NCBI GenBank assembly: GCA_023402355.1
Contig: JAEXCG010000008.1
Location: forward strand, 1 to 20,396
Direction of reading: 5' to 3'
Source: Bacillota bacterium
Lineage (GTDB): Bacteria; Bacillota; Clostridia; Christensenellales; Aristaeellaceae
Length of the DNA: 20,396 bases
The notes beneath the pieces were generated by a model that had not been told where the DNA came from, ran no database searches, and worked only from the letters and a program-made list of their open reading frames with translations. The stretch's first letter is position 1, and each line of letters opens with the position of its first letter. Below are positions 14,787 through 20,396 of this stretch, piece by piece. The position numbers were made by a program, and so were the translations under genes.

Positions 14787-16007
14787 TTACGTCAGATGAA
14801 AGATCGCCGTCCCGTACACGTTAAAGCAGATGCCCAGGATCATGACCGCCCCTTCGAGGAAGCGGACCGGCCGCTCGCGCCGGAGCGCGAGCAGCCCCAG
14901 CATGGGCAAAAGGTCGATCAGGTAGCGGGTGCCGAACTGCCACGCGCCGAACGACTTGTGCAGGAGGAACAGGAAGAAGTGCACGCAGGCCGCGCCCACG
15001 AGCAGCCAGTCCTCCGAGTGCATCGTGCGGCGGCGCGCGCCCTCGGCCGCCCGGAACGCGGCGATCAGATACAGGGGGTTTGCGAGGTAGAAGGCAAACC
15101 CGTACCCGTGCGGAAAGTTCAGCTGATTTCCGAGCATGTAGGGCAGGCGCAGGATGTTCCTGACGTTCTTGACCACGTAAGCGAGCGAGAACTGCCCGTC
15201 CTTCGCCTCCACGAACTCCGGCAGGTAGTTGTGCCCGAACTCGAAGACGTCGTCAAAGCGCACGTAGTTATACGCGCCGTAGGCGACGGCGATCAGGGCG
15301 GGCGCTATGACGTAGGGCGCCATGTGCAAGAGCGTATCCCACGCGCTCCCCGCGCGCTCGCGCCGGACCGATCGGTAGAGCCACAGCAGGATAAACGGCA
15401 CGTAGACCGCCTGAAAGGGCCGACAGCCGACCGCGCAGGCGATGCAGACCGGCGAAGCATAGCGCCAGGCGCGCGTATCCGCGACGGTTCCGTACGCCGC
15501 GAGCATCGTCAGAAAAAACGACATGCCCTGCGCGACGTTCCACACGCCGCCGTAGAGCGAAACCTCCAGCAGGTTGCAGCCGCACACCCAAAAGGCCGCG
15601 ATGAAGGCGGCCTCCGGCGCGGAGCGTTTCAGCCTGCGGGCGATGCAATAGCCGACCATGTACGACCCCAGAAACAGGCAGAAGTTCACGAGCATGCTGG
15701 GTGTGTCCGCGCCGAAGAAAAACGTCAGCAGCAGCATCGGCACCGTCGGGAACGGCGGAAAGCTGACGTAAATGCCGCCGTCGTAATAGGCGAGCTCCAG
15801 CCAGTCGTAATCCTCCGCGAGGGCGATGTGCCCCTCCCGCCAGCGCATCGCCTGCAGGGTATAAGAATCGTGCGCGCTGTGTTCCAGAAGGTTCAGCGAA
15901 AGGCCGTTTGCCAGAAAAAAGTATACCGCCGCGACGAACAGAAGCCCCCAGCCGAACGCCCGGCGCGCCGCCGCATCCTTCCCCCGACGCGGCCCCGCCT
16001 CAAGCAT
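14787..16007 (-). CDS. Polytopic membrane protein, GT-C glycosyltransferase-like, function unknown
   Basis: The protein has 406 residues and about ten hydrophobic helices. The first loop, after membrane helix 1, contains SAHDSYTLQAMRW, with an acidic residue where GT-C enzymes place their catalytic Asp. DYDWLELAYYDGG and YVSFPPFPTVPMLLL follow, as in PMT/ArnT-like proteins that use polyprenyl-phosphate sugars. The exact family was not recognised. The ATG at 16005-16007 is preferred: GGGAGGA stands about six bases upstream, and it overlaps the MarR stop by eight bases. A TTG seven codons further upstream is possible but lacks a ribosome site. Coupling to the MarR gene implies the regulator controls it. 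Confidence 0.7.
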   Translation of the reverse strand: MLEAGPRRGKDAAARRAFGWGLLFVAAVYFFLANGLSLNLLEHSAHDSYTLQAMRWREGHIALAEDYDWLELAYYDGGIYVSFPPFPTVPMLLLTFFFGADTPSMLVNFCLFLGSYMVGYCIARRLKRSAPEAAFIAAFWVCGCNLLEVSLYGGVWNVAQGMSFFLTMLAAYGTVADTRAWRYASPVCIACAVGCRPFQAVYVPFILLWLYRSVRRERAGSAWDTLLHMAPYVIAPALIAVAYGAYNYVRFDDVFEFGHNYLPEFVEAKDGQFSLAYVVKNVRNILRLPYMLGNQLNFPHGYGFAFYLANPLYLIAAFRAAEGARRRTMHSEDWLLVGAACVHFFLFLLHKSFGAWQFGTRYLIDLLPMLGLLALRRERPVRFLEGAVMILGICFNVYGTAIFHLT

Positions 16008-16455
16008 CGCCGTCCTCCCAGTTTTCAAAGAAGTGCGTGAGCTGCTCCAGCGCGCTCGTAAGTGTCTCCTGCTCCTCGTCGGACAGCTCCTTCATCACCC
16101 GCTCCACCATCAGGCGGTGAAAGCGCGCATGGTGCTCATTCGCGCGGCGCGCCTTTTCCGTCATCTCCACGCGCACGACACGCCGGTCGGTGGAGGCGCG
16201 CTCCGTGGTCAGGTAGCCCTTGCGGCACAGCGTCTGCACCGAAACGGTCAGCGTGCCGGTCGTCACCTTTAGGCGCTGGGCGATCGCGGACATGTTGTTC
16301 TCTTCCCCCGCGTTAAAGACAGCCTCCAGCACGTGCATCTCCTTTACCGAAAGATCTTTATAGTCCCCCGTGCACAGCGCTCGCTCCTCGATCATCAAAA
16401 TGTCGTTAAACAGGCGCACGAGCACGTGATTGAGCGCCTGTACCGCCTTCTCCAT
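16000..16455 (-). CDS. MarR-family transcriptional regulator, FabT-like
   Basis: The 151-residue cytosolic winged helix-turn-helix protein resembles FabT, the fatty-acid biosynthesis repressor of streptococci. Shared features are NDILMIEE near the start, DLSVKEMHVLEAV before the helix-turn-helix, IAQRLKVTTGTLT as recognition helix and DRRVVRVEMTEKA in the wing. The ATG is preceded by AAGGGG; longer in-frame starts lie inside the promoter. FabT normally sits in a fab gene cluster, but here no fab gene is present; instead the gene overlaps a membrane protein by eight bases. It probably represses its own operon and perhaps the divergent gene. Ligand unknown. Confidence 0.85.
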   Translation of the reverse strand: MEKAVQALNHVLVRLFNDILMIEERALCTGDYKDLSVKEMHVLEAVFNAGEENNMSAIAQRLKVTTGTLTVSVQTLCRKGYLTTERASTDRRVVRVEMTEKARRANEHHARFHRLMVERVMKELSDEEQETLTSALEQLTHFFENWEDGDA

Positions 16456-16489
16456 GCGTTTTTCCCCTTTCAACCGAACTGTTTTGTAT

Positions 16490-16518
16490 AACATACCATC
16501 CCCGGCCTGGCTTGTCAA
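16490..16518 (-). promoter_or_regulatory. Promoter of the marR operon
   Basis: On the minus strand a perfect TTGACA (16513-16518) is followed after 17 bases by TATGTT (16490-16495). The start would be near 16483, about 28 bases before the ATG. A small inverted repeat, GTAT-GTT-ATAC (16486-16496), overlaps the -10 and could be an autoregulatory operator. Confidence 0.6.
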
Positions 16519-16530
16519 GGCACTCGGGTA

Positions 16531-16559
16531 TTGACGGGCGCCCTTCAATTTGCTATGAT
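16531..16559 (+). promoter_or_regulatory. Promoter of the unknown 182-residue protein gene
   Basis: TTGACG (16531-16536) is followed after 17 bases by TATGAT (16554-16559), each 5 of 6. The start is near 16566. Its -35 box lies only 12 bases from the -35 box of the divergent marR promoter, so one bound protein could affect both. Confidence 0.65.
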
Positions 16560-16620
16560 GAAAAGGCAACTATACGTTCTAATCCCGTACACAGGACCGG
16601 ATGCAGAAAGGGCTGGCATC

Positions 16621-17169
16621 ATGAAGAAAGACTGGGTTCGCACGCTGCTGACGGACTGCATTACCCGCCGCAGCCCCATCGAAATTCTGCGCAAAAAGCT
16701 GGACGTTCCCCCGCTGTGCTGCGTTCCGCTGCTGATGAGCGAAAAGCTGGTGCTCGTCGTCCCCTACGTCGACTTTCAGCCGGACGGCTACGAGGTCATC
16801 CGCCTGCGCGACATCTCCAGCATCCGCGCGGACGAGCGCGCCGCGTTTCACGGGCACATCATGATGAGCGAGGGCGTGCTGGAATCCCTTTGCCTGCCGC
16901 CCGTGTCGCTGGAGAGCTTCAGCGCGCTGCTCACCGACCTGTTCGCGCAGGGCGAGCCGGTCATCGTCTCCGGCAAGGAGGACCTGCTGCTGGGCACGAT
17001 CGAAAAGGCGGGCAAGAAGAAGCTGCAGGTGCGCTACATCGACGGCATGGGCCGGGTGGACGAGGACCTGACCCGCCTGCCCTACGACGACATCACCTCC
17101 GTCGCGTTCGGCAACCGCTACTTAAAGCTCGTCGTGCAGTACGCCGAGGGCGCGCCGGAGGAGGAGTAA
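16621..17169 (+). CDS. Uncharacterised protein, two similar beta-rich halves
   Basis: The 182-residue soluble protein was not recognised. The ATG at 16621 lies 55 bases after the predicted transcription start, with AAAGGG about eight bases upstream. The longer in-frame starts fall within or just beyond the promoter. Two stretches look alike: RLRDISSIRADERA (about 61-74) and LPYDDITSVAFGNRY (about 153-167), each ending a set of alternating hydrophobic strands. This suggests an internal duplication of a small beta domain, maybe Sm- or SH3-like. The tail ends in an acidic GAPEEE. No catalytic motif, signal or membrane segment is seen. It is divergent from a FabT-like repressor, which may control it. 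It is a single-gene unit ending in a terminator. Confidence 0.75.
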   Translation: MKKDWVRTLLTDCITRRSPIEILRKKLDVPPLCCVPLLMSEKLVLVVPYVDFQPDGYEVIRLRDISSIRADERAAFHGHIMMSEGVLESLCLPPVSLESFSALLTDLFAQGEPVIVSGKEDLLLGTIEKAGKKKLQVRYIDGMGRVDEDLTRLPYDDITSVAFGNRYLKLVVQYAEGAPEEE

Positions 17170-17255
17170 GCTCCATACCGCCGGACGCAAAACGCAGGCG
17201 CAACGCAAACCAACGCACCGGCAAATGAAACAAAGCCGACGGTTCTTCCAAACGG

Positions 17256-17303
17256 AAACCCGCCTCTGCATGGCCTTTGACGCCGCGCAGAGACGGGTTT
17301 TTT
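17256..17303 (+). terminator. Terminator after the unknown gene
   Basis: AAACCCG-C-CTCTGC (17256-17269) pairs with GCAGAG-A-CGGGTTT (17287-17300), with one C/A mismatch and a 17-base loop. TTTTTT runs through 17303. On the minus strand the A-tract becomes the upstream arm, so it works mainly for the plus strand. The stop codon is 86 bases upstream. The gap between holds four copies of ACGCA (17185, 17192, 17203, 17213) and no gene. Confidence 0.75.
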
Positions 17304-17350
17304 GTGCGCTGTTTTCTGTGAGGCCGTTGGACGGCTTCGTCTTCTTTCGT

Positions 17351-19786
17351 TCAGATGTTGACGGGCACTTCCGCTTCTCGGGCGAGGCGCTCTTCCTCCC
17401 TCAGATATTCGTACGATGTGAGGCAGCCGCTCGCGGCCTCGATCCGAACGGTTGCGCCCGCTCCATCCGCATAGACGACGTCGAAACAGAGGCTGCTGGC
17501 GCCGTAATCCGCGTTCCGCTCGATCCGTTCGACCTCGCCGGTGTAGAGATAGGGCACGGAAAGATAGCCCTTTGCGATTTCAACCCAGCGGGGATCGTCC
17601 GGGTCTTCAGCCTGCCAAAAGCCCATGGTCAGGCTGCCCAGAATCGGGTTGCTCTCATTAAAGATATTTGGAAAGCTGCCCCAGCAAATCAGACTCTTTA
17701 TCTTCCCCGTGCGCATGTCAATTTGGAACGAGTAGCCGCCGCTCCGATTCGCTCCCGCCGGCTGCTGCGTCTCCAAATCCACGATCCATCTCGTCGCGTT
17801 CTCGTAATCGCGCTCCATCTGCTCCTCCCGGTCGTTCAGCGGGCCGCGCGAGATACGCATGCCGGAAAAGCCATAGGTCCCCTGAATCAGCTCCACCGCC
17901 TGCTCCGCCGTGATGCTGCCCGCGGGCAGCGGCTGCGGCGTGCCCATCATCCGCATTTCGGTTTCCCACTCCGCGTTATAGGCCGCACGGCGCTGTGCCA
18001 ATGCGTCGTACATCGCGAGAAATTCCTCGTCGCTGACCGCGCGGTCCTCCGGATAGTGGTAGACCGTCTCGCCCCCGCCGTTGTGGCCCAGGATGTACAA
18101 CCCGTCGGACGGCTTGCTCGTGAGCCCGACCGCGGGGCGGAAGCTCGGGTCGCTCTCGTATCGTGCCACGATCTCCGCGTACCGAATGTCTTCCTTGCGC
18201 GTCAGCCGACGATTGGCGTAGATTTCGCCGCCCGCATTTTCAGGAAGCGTCCATTCGGCCACATAAGGCATCAGCATCGCGCAGGCATCGTCCAGCGCGA
18301 TGAGCTGAAGGAGCTCCTCGTCCGTCAGCTCCCTTTCCGGTATCCTTACGAACGGCAGCACGGCGTTCTCGCTATAATAGGAATCGTACGCCAGCACGCC
18401 GCGCTCGTCGCGATTGACCGAGGCGACGTACTCCTCCACCGTCGTCGAAATCGTGAGCGCGTCCTCCTGTTCGCCCACCGGAATGGGATGCTCGGATCGG
18501 ATGTCGTACTTGTCGTAAAAGTAGCACAGGTCGTTCAGCCGCTGAACCTCGCGCGGCGTCAAGGCGCGCGTGGACATCTCAGGGCGCGACCGGGATACCT
18601 GGACGTAGCCGGTCTGCAGCGTCCACGGATCGCCGAGCCATTCCGGCTGCGCATGGCGCGTCCAGTCCGCGTGCGTGTCCACGCCGTCCGGCGTCCCCTG
18701 CTGCGCTCCGGTAGCCGCAGGCGTCGCCGTGGGCGCGACCGCCAGCACGCCGCCGGAGAGCAGCGTCAGCGAGAGCGCGAGCGCGGCGAGTGCCCCGCCC
18801 TGCCTCTTTTTTGTTCGATCGAACATCGCAAAAAACCGCTTTTTCATATCCTTTCTCCCTTCATAGAAGTAGGTAGAAAGCGCGACGTGCCGCCTGCGCT
18901 GACGTTGTATGACGCCCAAAATCGTCTCTCCATAGCGCCTGCGCTGCGACAGCTCCGCATTGGCCAATACGAGGGCGTCGCAGGACATCTCACAGTCCGC
19001 CGCGATGGCGCGCGCCATCCGGTACACAAGCGGATTGAACCAATGGACGCACAGCGCCAGGAGCACCAGCGCCTTATACCACAGATCCCGGCGTTTGTAG
19101 TGCACCAGCTCGTGGCGCACGATGAACGAAAGCTCCTCGTCGGAAAGCTCGAGCTCCGGCAAAAGCAGCATCGGCCGAAAAAGCCCCGTCAGCATCGGGC
19201 TGCTCACGCACGCGCAGCGCGCGGCGCGCACCGTTCCCCGCAGCCCCAAGCGCTCCCGCTCCCGCAGAACCGCCTCCGTCTGCCGCTCCGTCGGCGGCTG
19301 CGACCAGCGACGTATTCTGCGAAAGAAACGCACGTGCCGCGCGGTTTGCACCGCGGCAGCCGCCGCGAACCCGGCAAGCCACACGATGGCCGAGAGCGTC
19401 AGCGGGTCCGGCGCCTGCAGGCGAAAGCGCACGGCGGGCGCCTCTTCGGCGATGTGCTCCGCACTTTTCGCCGTCGCCGCGGCGGCCCTTTGATCGGGCG
19501 ATCTCGGCGCCGCCTCGCCCGCGATGCGCTCGCCGGGGGCCTGCGCCTGCCGAGCGGGCACGATCACCGCGCGCGGCTGCGGCGCGCTCACCGTCACAGC
19601 CGCTCTGGGCAGCGTCGGCCGATACGGAATCAAAAGCCCCAGCACCACCAGCAGCCAGGCCGCGTATCGCCCCGCGGGCGCGACGCGCCGCTCCAGCCAA
19701 GGGCGCACGATGAGCAACGTCAGGATGACGGCCGACATGCCGAGGCTCGTCCGCAAAAGCGCGGTAAAAAACGTCAAGCGCCTCAC
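17351..19786 (-). CDS. M56-family (BlaR1/MecR1-like) membrane metallopeptidase with large non-penicillin-binding C-terminal region
   Basis: The 811-residue protein has membrane helices near 9-27, 40-56, 129-147, 237-255 and 331-352. The zinc motif HELVH is at 225-229, with the third ligand E266 in ADCEMSCD. In BlaR1/MecR1 this cytosolic protease removes the BlaI/MecI repressor after the outer sensor binds a beta-lactam. Here the extracytoplasmic sensor is about 460 residues, with no SxxK/SxN/KTG penicillin-binding set seen. It contains FQIDMRTGKIKSLI and YADGAGATVRIEAASG, reminiscent of PepSY-like repeats. A Pro/Ala/Arg-rich loop of about 70 residues lies between helices 2 and 3, probably outside the membrane. 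The GTG start overlaps the BlaI stop (GTGA). It should cleave the neighbouring repressor, but the inducing signal is unlikely to be a beta-lactam. Confidence 0.88.
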   Translation of the reverse strand: MRRLTFFTALLRTSLGMSAVILTLLIVRPWLERRVAPAGRYAAWLLVVLGLLIPYRPTLPRAAVTVSAPQPRAVIVPARQAQAPGERIAGEAAPRSPDQRAAAATAKSAEHIAEEAPAVRFRLQAPDPLTLSAIVWLAGFAAAAAVQTARHVRFFRRIRRWSQPPTERQTEAVLRERERLGLRGTVRAARCACVSSPMLTGLFRPMLLLPELELSDEELSFIVRHELVHYKRRDLWYKALVLLALCVHWFNPLVYRMARAIAADCEMSCDALVLANAELSQRRRYGETILGVIQRQRRRHVALSTYFYEGRKDMKKRFFAMFDRTKKRQGGALAALALSLTLLSGGVLAVAPTATPAATGAQQGTPDGVDTHADWTRHAQPEWLGDPWTLQTGYVQVSRSRPEMSTRALTPREVQRLNDLCYFYDKYDIRSEHPIPVGEQEDALTISTTVEEYVASVNRDERGVLAYDSYYSENAVLPFVRIPERELTDEELLQLIALDDACAMLMPYVAEWTLPENAGGEIYANRRLTRKEDIRYAEIVARYESDPSFRPAVGLTSKPSDGLYILGHNGGGETVYHYPEDRAVSDEEFLAMYDALAQRRAAYNAEWETEMRMMGTPQPLPAGSITAEQAVELIQGTYGFSGMRISRGPLNDREEQMERDYENATRWIVDLETQQPAGANRSGGYSFQIDMRTGKIKSLICWGSFPNIFNESNPILGSLTMGFWQAEDPDDPRWVEIAKGYLSVPYLYTGEVERIERNADYGASSLCFDVVYADGAGATVRIEAASGCLTSYEYLREEERLAREAEVPVNI

Positions 19787-20160
19787 CCCTTCTTGCCCAC
19801 GTCGCGCAGCCAGGCCTTCAGCTCGTCGATGTCCGCGTCCGTCATCTGATGCCCCTCGTACAGCGTGCTCACCAGGCTGCGAAAGGAGCCCTTGTGAAAC
19901 TTCTCCATGAAGCTGCCGGACTCAAAGGAAACGTAGTCCTCCCGCGTCACCAGCGGGGTGTAGATGCGCTCCTTGCCCATGCGCTCGCTCTTTAGAAAGC
20001 CGCGCTCGATCAGGCGGGTCAGCAGCGTAAGCACGGTCTGCGGTTTCCAGTCGTTGTGCAGGTGCGAAATAATCTGGTTCGTCGAAATCGGCGTGGGGTT
20101 CTGCCAGACGATCTGCATCAGCTCAAACTCGGCGTCCGGCAGCCTTCTCATGTTTGCCAT
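19783..20160 (-). CDS. BlaI/MecI-family repressor
   Basis: The 125-residue cytosolic winged helix-turn-helix protein carries the BlaI/MecI pattern: LPDAEFELMQIVW, TNQIISHL, WKPQTVLTLLTRLIERGFL (recognition helix) and the wing KERIYTPLVTREDY. ATG at 20158-20160 is chosen because GGAGG stands eight bases upstream; an ATG at 20173 overlaps that site. It pairs with the M56 gene by a 4-base overlap. Three operator-like palindromes lie upstream, one over the -10, so autorepression is likely. In related systems the M56 protease relieves it by cleavage. Confidence 0.92.
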   Translation of the reverse strand: MANMRRLPDAEFELMQIVWQNPTPISTNQIISHLHNDWKPQTVLTLLTRLIERGFLKSERMGKERIYTPLVTREDYVSFESGSFMEKFHKGSFRSLVSTLYEGHQMTDADIDELKAWLRDVGKKG

Positions 20161-20178
20161 AGGGCATTCCTCCATTTA

Positions 20179-20194
20179 TTCTACATTTGTCGTT
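20179..20194 (-). promoter_or_regulatory. BlaI-type operator, half-conserved site (leader)
   Basis: One arm, TTCTACA, matches the perfect site exactly (20179-20185), with spacer TT and the other arm TGTCGTT matching four of seven. It lies in the 5' leader, near the blaI ribosome site. Confidence 0.5.
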
Positions 20195-20205
20195 TCTATG
20201 AGAAT

Positions 20206-20234
20206 ATTCTACATCCGTAGAGCATCGTTGTCAA
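20206..20234 (-). promoter_or_regulatory. Promoter of the blaI-M56 operon
   Basis: On the minus strand a perfect TTGACA (20229-20234) is followed after 17 bases by TAGAAT (20206-20211). The predicted start is near 20199. The operator at 20207-20222 covers the -10, which fits repression. Confidence 0.8.
20207..20222 (-). promoter_or_regulatory. BlaI-type operator overlapping the -10
   Basis: TTCTACA-TC-CGTAGAG matches the perfect palindrome at one arm exactly and at five of seven positions in the other. It overlaps the -10 box. The centre lies 35 bases from the upstream site's centre. Confidence 0.65.
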
Positions 20235-20241
20235 GCCTTTA

Positions 20242-20257
20242 TTCTACATTTGTAGAA
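20242..20257 (-). promoter_or_regulatory. BlaI-type operator, perfect palindrome upstream of the -35
   Basis: TTCTACA-TT-TGTAGAA is a perfect 16-base palindrome containing the TACAnnTGTA core recognised by BlaI/MecI repressors. It lies just upstream of the -35 box of the blaI promoter. Confidence 0.75.
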
Positions 20258-20270
20258 CATTTTTAAAAGA

Positions 20271-20291
20271 GGGGCTGTCAGGCTAAGCCCC
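20271..20291. repeat. Short hairpin GGGGCT/AGCCCC
   Basis: A 6-base perfect stem (20271-20276 with 20286-20291) closes a 9-base loop. The GGGGCTGTC start resembles ends of some Firmicute insertion sequences, but the other end is not in the window. Confidence 0.35.
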
Positions 20292-20305
20292 AAAAGAGAA
20301 AAAAG

Positions 20306-20343
20306 AAAAAGTGCGAGAAGGTACTAGCCAACTCGCACTTTTT
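20306..20343. terminator. Bidirectional intrinsic terminator
   Basis: AAAAAGTGCGAG (20306-20317) and CTCGCACTTTTT (20332-20343) form a perfect 12-base stem with a 14-base loop. T-tracts result on both strands. It could end a transcript arriving from beyond the right edge or mark the boundary of an element. Confidence 0.7.
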
Positions 20344-20396
20344 GTTGTAATTTGAAACTGTTAATGAAGCAAACACAACGAGAGCATGATACCGCA

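Larger units (their letters stand above)
20261..20396. other. AT-richer right edge with no identified gene
   Basis: From about 20261 the sequence becomes clearly AT-richer than the rest of the window and carries two hairpins (20271-20291 and 20306-20343). The minus strand has an open frame from the edge to a stop near 20279-20281 (ending ...SHFFFFLFWGLA), but it runs through the terminator-like hairpin and is not convincing. It could be the tail of an insertion sequence or of another operon. No gene is called. Confidence 0.4.

Noticed and set aside
14721..16040. 439-codon plus-strand frame opposite the GT-C-like gene
   Set aside because: Low-complexity Arg/Glu/Gln/His/Val content of an antisense frame; it also starts inside a terminator.
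16531..16620. In-frame extension of the unknown protein upstream of 16621
   Set aside because: It would begin within the -35 box of the promoter, so it cannot be translated from that transcript.
17185..17217. Four ACGCA repeats between the unknown gene and its terminator
   Set aside because: The spacing is irregular (7, 11, 10) and the unit too short; probably chance in GC-rich DNA.
17225..19849. 874-codon plus-strand frame opposite the M56 gene
   Set aside because: Antisense shadow: rich in Arg and His, with no domain, while the M56 protein on the other strand has its zinc motif and membrane helices.
20282..20396. Open minus-strand frame from the right edge ending in SHFFFFLFWGLA
   Set aside because: It reads straight through a strong terminator-like stem and has a low-complexity end; too short to judge without the sequence beyond the edge.

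Overview
The window looks like chromosomal DNA of a GC-rich, Spo0A-type Firmicute, probably a gut-type clostridium. This rests on a Spo0E-like small protein behind two perfect Spo0A boxes, BlaI/M56 regulation, YfhO, a YesM/YesN two-component pair, Gram-positive-style Shine-Dalgarno sequences and sigma-A-like promoters. No rRNA, tRNA, CRISPR array or phage module was seen. The genus cannot be told from the sequence.

Left part (1-4651, minus strand). A HAD hydrolase overlaps a YfhO-family polytopic membrane protein by 4 bases. A membrane fusion (HlyD-like) protein follows after a gap and runs off the left edge. The HAD promoter faces a Spo0E-like promoter, and two tandem 0A boxes lie between them.

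4652-7664 (plus strand). This holds the Spo0E-like protein, an F420-0 ligase-family protein with its own strong promoter and a foldable leader, an AEC transporter and a membrane-anchored metallophosphoesterase. It ends in a long hairpin shared with the convergent histidine kinase.

7665-14727. This is a carbohydrate-type uptake locus. The YesN/YesM regulator pair (minus) diverges from an ABC solute-binding protein, two permeases and an enolase-superfamily enzyme (plus). No ABC ATPase is present, so a shared ATPase elsewhere is likely. The regulator pair probably senses a substrate or cell-surface signal and drives the importer, and the enolase-superfamily enzyme probably acts on the imported acid sugar or a derivative.

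14728-17303. A FabT-like MarR regulator is translationally coupled to a GT-C-like membrane protein (minus). It is divergent, with back-to-back promoters, from an unrecognised 182-residue protein that seems internally duplicated.

17304-20396. A BlaI-like repressor and a large M56 (BlaR1-like) metallopeptidase form an overlapping pair (minus). The promoter carries three copies of a BlaI-type operator. The last ~135 bases are AT-richer and contain two hairpins and no identified gene. They may be the edge of a different element.
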